NCBI GenBank assembly: GCA_963704505.1
Contig: OY969912.1
Coordinates: forward strand, 1,240,001-1,304,000
DNA from: VRUE01 sp963704505
GTDB taxonomy: Bacteria; Actinomycetota; Thermoleophilia; Solirubrobacterales; 70-9
Direction: 5' to 3'
DNA length: 64,000 nucleotides
The position numbers were made by a program, and so were the translations under genes. The notes under the pieces were generated by a model, which saw only the letters and a list, made by a program, of their open reading frames with translations, had not been told where the DNA came from and searched no databases. Of this stretch, positions 1 to 8,603 are shown in pieces; position 1 is the first letter of the stretch, and the number at the start of each line of letters is the position of its first letter.

Positions 1-2038
1 CCTCGACGTTCGGGTCATCCAAGTAGAGCACGTAGCGATCGATCCCGCCGAGGAACTCGGTGGCCCCGATGAACCGCCGCAGGTAAGGGTCCGCCTCGGG
101 GTGTGCAGCCAGCAGCGAGGATCGCTCCGCCGGGCTGAGGATGAGATTGCCGCCGTCCACCGCCCTCGTCCCGAACACCATCTCCGGCAGGCTTTCCGGC
201 GGCTGCCGTCGGGCGGCGACGATCGTGCGCCTGCGGCTGGGCACGAGGTAGGGCGAGATCAGCGGGGCCGACTGGCGAAACCCGTCCCGGTACACCACGC
301 GCGGATAGTTGCCGTCGGGCCGGATTCCGATGATCACACATGTGACGCCGGCGTTGGCGCGAGCGTTGTTGTTCCAGCGGAACGCCTGAACGCCGAAGGC
401 GATGTCGGCGCCGAGCACGTAGATGTGAGGCCAGAGCAGCGCGACCTGGTCGCCCTGGCAGATCGAGTTAGTCGAGACAAAGCCGAGCGCTGCCTGGTGC
501 TCGGTTACGTAGCGCGCCCCGAGCAAGAACCAGGTGGCGACGTAGTCGAGGCTGTTGGAGATCGGCCCGAACCCTTCGAGCCCCTGCAGGTCGGCCTTCT
601 GCTGTGGGCTCTGCAGTCGCGCGCCGAGGTACGGCGGGTTGCTGAAGAGGTAGGTCTCACCGTCATGGGCGCCCGGGCAGACGGTGTCCCAGTCGATACG
701 CGCGGCGTTGGCGCACTCGACGGTGCCGGTGTCGCGTAGCGGGATCAGCCGGATGTCGGCACCGAAGCGTTCCTTGAACTCCACGTTCATCTGATGCTTG
801 GCCAACCACAGCGAGAGGATCGCGATCTCGTGGGCGAAGTCGTCGATCTCAATCCCATAGAAGTTCTCCAGTCTGATCCGCGAATCTTGGAACAGCGCAA
901 GCGGCGCCCGCGGATCGACCTCCTGCAGCCTGCTGAGGATGCCGTGCTCCAGCTTGCGCAGCTCCTTGTATGCGATGACGAGGAAGTTCCCCGAACCGCA
1001 GGCCGGGTCGAAGCACCGGATCGATGCAATGCGATCGTGCAATCGGTTGAGCTTGGCTTTCGTGTCGGCGGCTTCGAAGGCGGCCTGCAGCTCGTCCAGG
1101 AACAGTGGCCGGATCACCTTCATGATGTTCTCGACCGACGTGTAGTGCATGCCCAGGCTCTCGCGCTGGCCGGGATGGACCACCGCCTGCATCATTGACC
1201 CGAAGATGTCCGGGTTGATGACCGACCAGTTGAGTGAGCCGCACTCGATCACGATCTCACGGGCTTTCCGAGAGAACGTCGGCGCCGACGAATGCGCTGA
1301 GAAAAGACGCCCGTTGACATAGCCAAAGTTCTTGAAGTGAGCTGACACGCCGTCACGCGAGTCGATCGGCGTGTCCAGCACAGCGAACAGCTCGTCCAAG
1401 TAGCGCCCGGTGTCCGAGCCATCAGTCGCCGTGTGGGAGGCGATGCCATTGGTGAAGATGCCATCCGTGAAGACGCCGGTGTCCTCAGCGAAGAAGCAAA
1501 ACAGGAGGCGCGTGAAGAAGACGTTGAGGCTGTGGACGTCCTCGGTCGTCTCGATCTGGTTGTGCTTGACAATCTCGTCGTAGAGTCGCGCCATCCGCTC
1601 CGCAGCCTTGATGTCCGCGTAGTTGACACTCTCCAGTTGCGTCTTCTCGACGCCCGACCAAGGCAGGAAGAAGGCGGAATAGCTGGGCAGATCGGCCAAG
1701 CGCGTATCAAGCGTGTCGCCGGTACGCGCGTCGATCGCGACGATCTGTTCACGGTTGCGGACGATCAGGAATCGCGGGCGTTGCTTCTTGATCGAGTCGT
1801 CAGCGCGCGCTGCGTCAATCAAGGCATGGATGTCCTCGTTGCCATCCACATAGCGATAGAAGACTTTGTCGCGCCAGAGGACTTGGTCGGCGTCGTCCGC
1901 CTTGTTGTAGCTGCCGTTCCTGAGTCGCGTGACAGACGCCGCGGGGAGCCCGTACGCCTGGAGCAGATCGTAGATCAGCTCGAAGCCCTGACTTAGGTTC
2001 AGGTCTGCGACATTCGCCTCTACCTCGTGCAGTTGCAT
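1..2038 (-). CDS. MmeI/YeeA-like DNA methyltransferase (class IIL-type), 3' end cut by window
   Basis: An open frame of about 679 codons runs leftward from an ATG at 2038-2036 to the window edge with no stop, so the C-terminus is missing. It carries the adenine-N6 methyltransferase SAM motif DPACGSGNFLV (codon for the first D at 1009-1007) and the catalytic NPPY motif (first N at 640-638), both in the frame of this start. The N-terminal third (KKQRPRFLIV, FFLPWSGVEKTQ, AAERMARLYDEI) resembles the MmeI-family N-terminal and helical domains. Known family members methylate adenine and, when an N-terminal D...ExK nuclease is present, also cut DNA. No clear nuclease motif was visible here, so it may be methyltransferase-only. 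The target-recognition domain would lie just off the left edge. A GGAG-like sequence precedes the start. Confidence 0.85.
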   Translation of the reverse strand, partial: MQLHEVEANVADLNLSQGFELIYDLLQAYGLPAASVTRLRNGSYNKADDADQVLWRDKVFYRYVDGNEDIHALIDAARADDSIKKQRPRFLIVRNREQIVAIDARTGDTLDTRLADLPSYSAFFLPWSGVEKTQLESVNYADIKAAERMARLYDEIVKHNQIETTEDVHSLNVFFTRLLFCFFAEDTGVFTDGIFTNGIASHTATDGSDTGRYLDELFAVLDTPIDSRDGVSAHFKNFGYVNGRLFSAHSSAPTFSRKAREIVIECGSLNWSVINPDIFGSMMQAVVHPGQRESLGMHYTSVENIMKVIRPLFLDELQAAFEAADTKAKLNRLHDRIASIRCFDPACGSGNFLVIAYKELRKLEHGILSRLQEVDPRAPLALFQDSRIRLENFYGIEIDDFAHEIAILSLWLAKHQMNVEFKERFGADIRLIPLRDTGTVECANAARIDWDTVCPGAHDGETYLFSNPPYLGARLQSPQQKADLQGLEGFGPISNSLDYVATWFLLGARYVTEHQAALGFVSTNSICQGDQVALLWPHIYVLGADIAFGVQAFRWNNNARANAGVTCVIIGIRPDGNYPRVVYRDGFRQSAPLISPYLVPSRRRTIVAARRQPPESLPEMVFGTRAVDGGNLILSPAERSSLLAAHPEADPYLRRFIGATEFLGGIDRYVLYLDDPNVE

Positions 2039-2495
2039 CTTTCCCTGCGACTCCTCGCATCGTGGTTTCGCTCGAGCGCGAAACTCAACCCCCGATTCTC
2101 GCAAGACCCTATCCGCCCCGCCCGTCTCCGCCACGGAACGGCAACAAAGCGGCCGTGATGATCAAGACCTCCGAAGCCCATTCCTCGCGGCCCCCTCTCC
2201 TGGGCGCCTCGAGCTTTACTCCACCCTCAAAGTAGCGCGCGCGAAAACTTCGGATCAGGCACTTCCAATCACGTTTGCTGAGGCCTGGTGGAACTTATTG
2301 CCGTTGCTCAGGTCGCGGTGGGGCCCACCAAATTCGGGGAGGCTGATGCCTGCGGAACGGCATGCTGCTCCCTGGCGAAAGCTATTCGACGTATAGAGCC
2401 AGTTTGGGCGACCGACGAAGAGGTTCGGGAGAGCCGCCGCAGCTCTCGGAACCGCTGTGAAAAGCAGCCAGGACGGCCTCGGGTAGGGTCAGGCG
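2039..2495. other. Intergenic region, no gene seen
   Basis: About 450 bases between the methyltransferase start and a possible small membrane protein. The open frames here are short and have no recognisable motif or good ribosome binding site. It should contain the methyltransferase promoter, but no convincing -35/-10 pair was found. Confidence 0.5.
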
Positions 2496-2939
2496 ATGCA
2501 CGGCGCAGCGGGGACAGTAACCGCGGTCACATTCACATATCTGGTCGGATTTGCCGTGGTTAAGGGCGAATCACCCAGGGGAGCGTCGCTCCCCATCTTG
2601 GTCGCGGCATGCGTTGCCGCCGCCATTGTGTGGTGGTTTACCCGGAAGTCGACGCCCGAGGGGCGACCGGGCGCGACATCCACTAGTTCGGAGCGGGTTA
2701 CGATTGCCAGGTCGAGTGACGCCGCCAGCAATCGCGACCGACGCTCCCACCGCAAAGACGATCCCCACCCCTCAGGGCCGCCGGCCTCCGATCAACCCGG
2801 ACCACCGCGAGTCGTCGCGAAGCTTCGAAATTCAACCTTTAGGAGTAAGGGCGGGACGTTCCGAGGGCACGATCAAGCCTTTGATGCGGAGCACTCCAAT
2901 GTCGAAACCGATGGCACCGACATCGATGCTGGCGACTGA
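2496..2939 (+). CDS. Hypothetical small membrane protein
   Basis: 147 codons from an ATG. The N-terminus has two hydrophobic stretches (residues ~8-22 and ~29-46, the second ending VVWWFTRKS-like), followed by a polar, Pro/Ser/Arg-rich tail with an acidic end. It stops 4 bases before the convergent FmdB-like gene. There is no recognised family and the coding signal is modest, so a chance frame cannot be excluded. It is kept because membrane-like hydrophobicity at the N-terminus is unusual for shadow frames. Confidence 0.35.
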   Translation: MHGAAGTVTAVTFTYLVGFAVVKGESPRGASLPILVAACVAAAIVWWFTRKSTPEGRPGATSTSSERVTIARSSDAASNRDRRSHRKDDPHPSGPPASDQPGPPRVVAKLRNSTFRSKGGTFRGHDQAFDAEHSNVETDGTDIDAGD

Positions 2940-2943
2940 CGTT

Positions 2944-3390
2944 CTAGGAGATATCGGGATCGGTCAAGTCGATCTCAGACCCGTCGGCATCGAACGAGCT
3001 GCGGTTGCGGCGGAAGATCGAGCGCCGACCCTCATACCTGGACCCCCTGCCTGTCTTTATTGCAGTATCGGCGTCTTCAATGACCAGGTCATCGCTCGAT
3101 CCTGTCTCTCCGTCCGGGATCTGCCACCCCACGCCGTTGAACCCACGGATCGTGACCGACTTCATGTGGGCTCCTCCGAATATCGCGCCAGTGCCTCCAT
3201 GAGGGGGCGGCGGGGCGTCGGCCGACTCAGCTTCGGCTGGAGCAGTCGATCGATGGCGAGGTGCAGCGAACGATGAGAGCCGCTTAACGGCTTGATCCTC
3301 ACCGCAGCTGGGGCATCGGGGGATCTTCGAGCCGCTCACTAGCTCTTCGAACCCAAAGCCGCAAGGGCAGTCGTACTCGTGGATCGGCAT
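2944..3390 (-). CDS. FmdB-like zinc-ribbon protein with long tail
   Basis: 148 aa. The first ~40 residues match the FmdB (CxxC zinc ribbon) pattern: start MPIHEYDCPCG, then FEELV, then IPRCPSCG, giving cysteines 8, 10, 26 and 29 as likely zinc ligands, followed by VKRLSSFA. FmdB-type proteins are usually 60-110 aa and have been called putative regulators; the function is not established. Here the ribbon is followed by a low-complexity linker and an acidic C-terminal part (ends DGSEIDLTDPDIS). It faces the possible membrane protein tail to tail. Confidence 0.75.
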   Translation of the reverse strand: MPIHEYDCPCGFGFEELVSGSKIPRCPSCGEDQAVKRLSSFAAPRHRSTAPAEAESADAPPPPHGGTGAIFGGAHMKSVTIRGFNGVGWQIPDGETGSSDDLVIEDADTAIKTGRGSRYEGRRSIFRRNRSSFDADGSEIDLTDPDIS

Positions 3391-3609
3391 CTCCGAATGT
3401 TCTCACCTCAGGGGGCGTGAACTTCCGTGACAAGCTCCGACGCGGATTAACTGCTCGACGATCATTCCCGTGGCCGGATGATTTGGGACCTTGGAACGGC
3501 ATCGGCATTGGCTCTAAGTCCTCGCGCCTACTAGGCGAATAGTGGATGGCCCGCAGGGACTTCTGCCGCTTTCTGCGCCGCCTGAACTTTGTCCGCACCT
3601 CGATCGCAG

Positions 3610-3846
3610 TTAAAGACTGAAGGGTGCTTTGGCGTCTTCGAGGACGTGCTGCTTAATGTCCTGAGTTAGCTGCCTATTGTTCGCGACGATCAGGCTCACT
3701 ATCGCCTCAATGACCATCTCCACGGCGTCCTCTAGCTCCTCGCTCTCCCAGTAGAAGCTCGACGTGCTTGAGCTCTGGAAGAGCTCGCGTTGAAGGTAGT
3801 CCCGGATCTGGGTCTCGCTCAACCCGTATTTTCGGAAAGCGTTCAA
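3610..3846 (-). CDS. Hypothetical protein (78 aa), coupled to upstream gene
   Basis: No family recognised. It is a small acidic, helical protein (YWESEELEDAVEMVIEAIVSLI). The start is a TTG at 3846-3844 overlapping the stop of the upstream gene (TTGA); a GAGGAGG Shine-Dalgarno sequence 7 bases upstream supports this start, which a search for ATG/GTG alone would miss. The overlap implies translational coupling with the membrane-anchored protein at 3843-4622, so the two probably act together. Confidence 0.6.
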   Translation of the reverse strand: MNAFRKYGLSETQIRDYLQRELFQSSSTSSFYWESEELEDAVEMVIEAIVSLIVANNRQLTQDIKQHVLEDAKAPFSL

Positions 3847-4622
3847 TCCTCAACCTCCTCGAGCTCATACTTTCTCGCGATCATCGCGATGCCGGCATCT
3901 AGCGCGGCGGCGGCGTTGTCAACCTGTTCCCGTAAATTGCCGTCGCTTTCTGAGAGTCTCATTCGAACGGCACGGACCTCGTCTGAGGCGTTGAACTTTG
4001 CGCGCAGCTCAACGAAGTGAGGTACCCCAGGCGTCCGCTGCCACGGATACCAAACCTCATCCGTCTCGTCGCGTAAGACCTCCAATAGCGCAGTCCCGTT
4101 GTCCCACGCATTTACTACCGTCGGGCTCTCTCCGACCACTTCGGTGTAGGTCAGGTCCCCGACCTCCGCGAGGGTTGAGAAGGCCTCATCACGGCGGGCT
4201 TCTAGGCGATCTATTGCGCCTTCGACCGCATCGAGACGCTCGGCAACTAGACGGCTTGCGGAGGTCGCAGCGCGCCCGTCCTCGTTGAGGGAGCGCCAGA
4301 GCCGCCAACTTGGGCCTCTATCCGGATACTGCGGATCGCGCTGCTCGGTCTTGATGCCGTATTGAAGATGCGCGTCCTTTTGGAGCTCGCGAGAGAGCTT
4401 GATTAGTTCGCCGCGCAGCGGGGTATAGACCTTTGCTTTTCGGCGAATCGCGACGCGCATCCGCCGCCGCCTGACTTCCAGCGCGAGGTTAGCGCGGTAG
4501 CTTGCATAGCCACCGACCACGGCGCCGAGGATGGCGGCGGATGCAGCCACGATCGCTGTAATTGAGACATCCGGGGAGCTCTCTTTCAGATTGACGATCG
4601 TGTGGGCCGCGGCGGCAATCAT
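3843..4622 (-). CDS. Hypothetical membrane-anchored protein
   Basis: 259 aa from an ATG. One N-terminal transmembrane segment (residues ~20-42, ITAIVAASAAILGAVVGGYA) is followed by a basic juxtamembrane stretch (RRRRMRVAIRRK) and a largely helical soluble domain with probable coiled coil (ERLDAVEGAIDRLEARRDE). Basic residues right after the helix suggest an N-out, C-in anchor with the bulk in the cytoplasm. It overlaps the small downstream gene by 4 bases (TTGA). No homologous family was recognised. Confidence 0.65.
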   Translation of the reverse strand: MIAAAAHTIVNLKESSPDVSITAIVAASAAILGAVVGGYASYRANLALEVRRRRMRVAIRRKAKVYTPLRGELIKLSRELQKDAHLQYGIKTEQRDPQYPDRGPSWRLWRSLNEDGRAATSASRLVAERLDAVEGAIDRLEARRDEAFSTLAEVGDLTYTEVVGESPTVVNAWDNGTALLEVLRDETDEVWYPWQRTPGVPHFVELRAKFNASDEVRAVRMRLSESDGNLREQVDNAAAALDAGIAMIARKYELEEVED

Positions 4623-4798
4623 CGGGTTCGTAGCTTGCCGAGCCGGGCGGATGCAGACTCATGCGTGTCGTGCTCTCAGCCCGCAGCAAGGCGGAAGCGC
4701 GGATACGAGTTAGCTGGTCTTTCGCCTCGACCGCGGAAGGCGGATAGCCCTTTGCCGACATTGCAAGGCATCGCTAGGATTGCACTAATCAAAGCCCT

Positions 4799-4886
4799 GG
4801 AGGGGTGCCGGAGCGGTTGAACGGGGCAGTCTCGAAAACTGTTGTGCGCCTTTGGCGTACCGTGGGTTCGAATCCCACCCCCTCCG
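4799..4886 (+). tRNA. tRNA-Ser (anticodon CGA)
   Basis: 88-nt class II tRNA with a long variable arm. The acceptor stem GGAGGGG pairs with CCCCTCC and the discriminator is G. The anticodon loop CTCGAAA gives CGA, and the T arm contains GGGTTCGAATCCC. CCA is not encoded. Its 3' 58 bases recur at 21647-21704, making it the attachment site of the island downstream. Protein-like frames across it are artefacts. Confidence 0.95.
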
Positions 4887-4888
4887 CT
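4829..4888 (+). repeat. attL-like direct repeat (3' part of tRNA-Ser)
   Basis: 60-bp stretch from the anticodon loop to 2 bases past the tRNA, repeated in the same orientation at 21647-21706 with two mismatches in the variable arm (TTTGGCG here, TTGTGCG there). It marks the left end of the island. Confidence 0.88.
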
Positions 4889-5023
4889 TGAAAGACTCAA
4901 ACGACCATCACGGCATCCTGAAGGGTCGCTAAGTCCGCGGTCCTGGGTTCGCGACACCGGGGGATTTCGGTTGGAGCTAGTAGGACGGAGCCATTCGAAA
5001 AGAGGCGCCATTATGGTTGGGCG

Positions 5024-6487
5024 ATGGCTGTAACCGTCCAAGTGCGCAACTTGGGGCCAATTCGGACTGGAGAGTTCGACCTGGCGAATCTGACCGTCTT
5101 TATCGGCCCCAACAACTCGGGAAAGTCCGTGGCGGCCATTTGCGCTTACGCGGCAACCTTGCCGGCCGAGCATGGCGTGTTGTTCCAGGGGGGGTACCTT
5201 CAGCGCCCTGGACACGGGCGGGGCGGGCTGGCGCTTGATCTGCCGCACCAGACCCTGCCCGTGGAGACAACGGGTCCTCTGGGCGAGGAAGTGCGAGACG
5301 TGTTGGCACAGTTCCATTCGGGTCGAACTCATCGAGGAATTCGCATAGGGGAAGGTCTAGAAGAGTTCGCAGACGAGCGCATCAAGGAGAGCCTAACTGT
5401 GTTCGGCCTCCGAGTCGTCGATCAACTGGAACGATGCTTTGGCTCGCGGGTCGGAACCCTGACGAGGCGCCAAGCGCGGTCTGACGGAAGCTTGACTATC
5501 AGGTCAAGGGAATGGCCTTGGTCGGTTGCAATCTCGGTGGCACGGGGTGTTAGAAATCGAAGCCGAGTTGAAGTGCATCGACAGCCATCGGCGCGGCGAG
5601 TGCTTCTGCCTGTCCTCGAGAACCTGTCCCAGTTTGGTCCGGCATGGTCAGAGGAAAGAGATCCTGAGTTCCTCGCAAGCGACATCGTCTGGGACCTAGT
5701 TCCCAGCCTTTTTGAAGAGTTTCCAAGCAGCGCCGAGTATCTGCCCGCGGAGCGGTCTGGATTGCTGCAGGGACATCGACTGCTAGCGAACGCAATGCTT
5801 CGTCAAGCGCCCTACGCTGGCCTCGAAAAATTGGAAATGCCTCAAATGAGCGGCGTCATAACGGATTTTCTGAGCAATATTTTGAACATCAATGAGGCAG
5901 GGTCAGGCGATTTCATTTCGAGTGCAGATAGTCTCGAAAGCCAGGTACTCGATGGCACAATCGGAATTACCAAGCACCAGCAAGGGTATCCAGAGATCAC
6001 CTACCGGCAGGGAAAGCATGCATTTCCCGTGCATCGCGTTTCCTCGATGGTTACTGAAGTAGCACCTATTGCGTTATACCTGCGGCACCTCTTGAAGAGA
6101 GGTGAGCTTTTTATAGTCGAGGAGCCGGAGTCACACCTCCATCCGAAGAACCAACTTATCGTTGCGAATGCAATAACCAGGCTATTCAACGAAGGCCTGC
6201 AGCTTCTGGTGACCACTCACAGTGACTACTTCCTCAGCGCGCTCAACAATTCGGTTCGGCGCTCGGCTCTTGGCCAGAATGCGGAAGGTGGTGGAGCGGA
6301 TCAGATCGATCCCAGCCAGCTTGCGGCTTATGGGTTTCAGCCACATTCACACAAAGGTAGTCGGATTCACAAGCTCCCAATCTCAGCTGTGGATGGTATG
6401 GATGATCAGGAGTTTGGGCGGGTAACTGAGCAGCTCTATGATGCAACTGCTGATCTTCAGGAACAATTGATTCGTGCCGAGCAATAG
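5024..6487 (+). CDS. AAA family ATPase (OLD/SMC-like, AAA_15 type)
   Basis: 487 aa from an ATG. Walker A GPNNSGKS is at residues 28-35, right after the N-terminal strand pair MAVTVQVRNLGPI typical of RecF/SMC/OLD-like ATPases. A YLPAERSG motif lies at 239-246, the Walker B LFIVEEPESHLHP at 362-374, and a switch His in TTHSDYF at ~397-403. There is no TOPRIM domain. These proteins commonly act as sensors or regulators paired with a nuclease in abortive-infection-type defence (Septu, PARIS and Gabija ATPases share this fold). The next gene starts 14 bases before this stop, so the two are coupled. It lies directly inside attL and is less GC-rich than the chromosome, consistent with transfer. A defence role is inference. 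Confidence 0.85.
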   Translation: MAVTVQVRNLGPIRTGEFDLANLTVFIGPNNSGKSVAAICAYAATLPAEHGVLFQGGYLQRPGHGRGGLALDLPHQTLPVETTGPLGEEVRDVLAQFHSGRTHRGIRIGEGLEEFADERIKESLTVFGLRVVDQLERCFGSRVGTLTRRQARSDGSLTIRSREWPWSVAISVARGVRNRSRVEVHRQPSARRVLLPVLENLSQFGPAWSEERDPEFLASDIVWDLVPSLFEEFPSSAEYLPAERSGLLQGHRLLANAMLRQAPYAGLEKLEMPQMSGVITDFLSNILNINEAGSGDFISSADSLESQVLDGTIGITKHQQGYPEITYRQGKHAFPVHRVSSMVTEVAPIALYLRHLLKRGELFIVEEPESHLHPKNQLIVANAITRLFNEGLQLLVTTHSDYFLSALNNSVRRSALGQNAEGGGADQIDPSQLAAYGFQPHSHKGSRIHKLPISAVDGMDDQEFGRVTEQLYDATADLQEQLIRAEQ

Positions 6488-6956
6488 AATCGTCGAGCAG
6501 GCGCGAGACCATTGCACTTGCTGTTGGGTAGAGGCGTTCGGCCCGGACGGTTGTAAATTCCAAGCTCTGGAAGATCCCTTCGAGGCTCTGTGTTCCGACA
6601 ACCGGTACCGCGCTAACCATGGTGAGCGTGACGGGATTTCAGACGGCAGGATCTGCGATTTTGTTCTGTTTGTCGAGCGCGGCTCGAAGCAAGTGGTGTC
6701 TCCGTGTGAGTTCAAAGGGGCGAACCCCAATGTTGACCGAGCCGCAGAACAACTCCAGACTGGCGCCGATATTGCTGCGACAGTGTTGGCCGGTTGCGCT
6801 CCCACGGGGTTCAGGCCGCTCCTAGTGTCACCTAGAGTGCTAAGTCCTATGTTGCGTAAACGTCTAGGTACACGGCGTGTCCGGTTCCTCGCCAAGGACT
6901 ACCCGATTCGGTGGGCGAGCTGTTCGAGTGAATTGGAAGAGGTACTGATCTCCTAA
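6474..6956 (+). CDS. Small protein with D...ExK nuclease-like motif, ATPase partner
   Basis: 160 aa, GTG start at 6474 overlapping the ATPase gene by 14 bases. The central segment ICDFVLFVERG followed by SPCEFKG gives D62...E79-x-K81, with Q93 in the next helix. This is the layout of the PD-(D/E)XK phosphodiesterase core: acidic residue on one strand, ExK on the next, then a helix. It has no close family that I recognise and is short for a stand-alone restriction enzyme. The gene overlap and shared composition suggest an ATPase-effector module with the upstream gene. The nuclease assignment is motif-based only; a non-catalytic partner is possible. Confidence 0.65.
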   Translation: MPSNRIVEQARDHCTCCWVEAFGPDGCKFQALEDPFEALCSDNRYRANHGERDGISDGRICDFVLFVERGSKQVVSPCEFKGANPNVDRAAEQLQTGADIAATVLAGCAPTGFRPLLVSPRVLSPMLRKRLGTRRVRFLAKDYPIRWASCSSELEEVLIS

Positions 6957-7137
6957 TCGTCGGGGCTTTCTGGCCGTAGGTGGTAAGGGCCATTGTGACT
7001 CGAGTGTTCATAACTCGCGCTTATCGTGCGCGGCGAAGGCACCATCGCTTGGACTTACGAGCGTTGTAGGAGTTCAGCCGCGGCTGAGTCGCGATCCGAA
7101 CCCTGTGCGGGCCGCTTACTCGACTGCCGTCGCCAAG

Positions 7138-8178
7138 TCAGGTCCCAGTCGTCCTGCGGCTTCGTAGGACATTGTCGAGCTCGGTCGTGGTCTTAGCTTC
7201 CTGGAGAGCCGTCCCGGCTACGTATCCCTGACCCATTGTCCATGCCCAAGGTTTCCCATTTTTGTCCACCTTCGTATTAGTGATGGGCGCACTTAGTCTC
7301 ATCGTCTCGTCAGCCTCAGGTGCCGTTAAGACGAAGACTTGGTGCGCCTCGCCTGGAGCGATCCGCCCCTTCTTGAGCAGTTTCTCGATCACTTTGCCGA
7401 TGGCTTTGGTCTGCCTGCCTCGGCGCCTTGCTCGGGTTCTCGCCTCCTCTGTTGAGAAGATGACGTTGTCCTCTCGATGCAAGATCTTCGGCACCTCCCG
7501 TTGGATTTTGCCCTCCGCATAAAATCCCAATCGCTCTAGACCTGAGCGAAAAGGGCGAGCGGGCTGGCACACGTAGGCGTGCGTGAGAAAGTAGTCGGGA
7601 TAGGCGATGCGAGCGGCGATGATGACCGTATCTCGGTGCTCGAGAAGACCCTCATGCTCGAACAGGTAGTGAAGTTCACGTAGAAGAAACTGCTCCCGCT
7701 CTGATAGGAGCTCGGTCCGGTCGGCCAGAAGCTCCTGCAGCGCGTTGTCGAGACTACGGAAGTTCAGCCAGGCGATGCGTTGATCCTTTAGTTCGGCGAT
7801 CGCCTTTGGCAGTCCCGCATCAGGAGTGAGGACAAACAAACGCTGGGTCTGTCGGCCCGATTTCATGTGCTTGAGGTGCCCTTCTAGCTGGCTTTTGCGC
7901 ACCGCGTTGGCGGTCGTCTTGACCTCGAATAGGTATTGGAAATTCGCACTGATCTCTGCATCCGGGACCGATCCGCGTGAAGCGGCAGCTTGATTCGTAA
8001 ATGAGACGAACGGCAGTTCTGATTCGCCGACGGATTCACCTAGGAGGCGAGCTACATGGCCGGAGTCGATGCGTTGAAAGACCGCTAGAACCGAGCCGGT
8101 GACTCGATTCTCTCCCTGGCGATAGGTCGAGAAGAGAGGGGTTCTTAGATCCACGAGGCGACCGTATCGCGCTGGCAA
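7138..8178 (-). CDS. PD-(D/E)XK nuclease-like protein
   Basis: 346 aa from a TTG at 8178, or 338 aa from a GTG at 8154 (VDLRTPLFSTYRQGENRVT), the more conserved-looking start. The motif SVPDAEIS followed by LFEVKT gives P72-D73-x-E75 and E85-V-K87, a textbook PD...ExK active site, followed by a basic helix (KSQLEGHLKHM). The C-terminal half is helical and basic (ARTRARRRGRQTKAIGKVIEKLL) and could bind DNA. It is convergent with the ATPase/ExK pair across a 180-base gap and equally AT-rich, so probably part of the same imported cargo. Specificity and substrate are unknown. Confidence 0.7.
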   Translation of the reverse strand: MPARYGRLVDLRTPLFSTYRQGENRVTGSVLAVFQRIDSGHVARLLGESVGESELPFVSFTNQAAASRGSVPDAEISANFQYLFEVKTTANAVRKSQLEGHLKHMKSGRQTQRLFVLTPDAGLPKAIAELKDQRIAWLNFRSLDNALQELLADRTELLSEREQFLLRELHYLFEHEGLLEHRDTVIIAARIAYPDYFLTHAYVCQPARPFRSGLERLGFYAEGKIQREVPKILHREDNVIFSTEEARTRARRRGRQTKAIGKVIEKLLKKGRIAPGEAHQVFVLTAPEADETMRLSAPITNTKVDKNGKPWAWTMGQGYVAGTALQEAKTTTELDNVLRSRRTTGT

Positions 8179-8603
8179 CCATTTCGTGCCATTCGATCAG
8201 TCCGCCAGGGGGTCCTGATGACCGAGTTCCACTGGCAATCAGCGCAATGGGCCCCACGCCGGGCACTCTGCATCTCCACCAACGGCGGCTCGGGCGCGGC
8301 AGTGTTCGACCCCTCTTTGCCTGTCTTAACGTGGCCCAGGTCAGTGGGTCCCTAGTCGGGCCAGGGGAAGAGGGCAGAGCTACATAAGGGATGGTTATCG
8401 AGCGTATTCGGGCTACGTCACGGCTAGTGGCTCGACTCAGGAATCGTGCGCCATCTCCTTAGCTGGCTCGGGGGCACCAGCGCCCGAAGCGGATTTCCGC
8501 CATGCCCCTTCATCCGCGACGGATTGACGGAAGCCGCTGAGGCCTGATCACCTCTGCAGCAACGCATTCCGACCCTATTTACGGGAAGGCGTTGCCGCGG
8601 CCG
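8179..8603. other. Intergenic region, no gene seen
   Basis: About 420 bases with no supported gene, RNA or repeat. The short frames lack motifs and ribosome binding sites. Composition changes here from the AT-richer nuclease block to GC-rich DNA, so a mosaic junction probably lies in this gap. Confidence 0.4.

Noticed and set aside
849..1752. Minus-strand frames 849-1244 and 1249-1752 and plus-strand 101-739, 794-1198, 1433-1996
   Set aside because: All are shadows of the methyltransferase frame, which is open but has no stop in the window.
3299..3598. 99-codon minus-strand frame upstream of the FmdB-like gene
   Set aside because: Overlaps the FmdB start in another frame, is Arg-rich and has no motif.
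4676..5332. Minus-strand frame with GGGGIRTHGTPKAHNSF-like sequence, and similar frames at 4842-5033, 21536-21718 and 21609-21809
   Set aside because: They translate the tRNA-Ser gene and its copy; this peptide is a well-known tRNA artefact.
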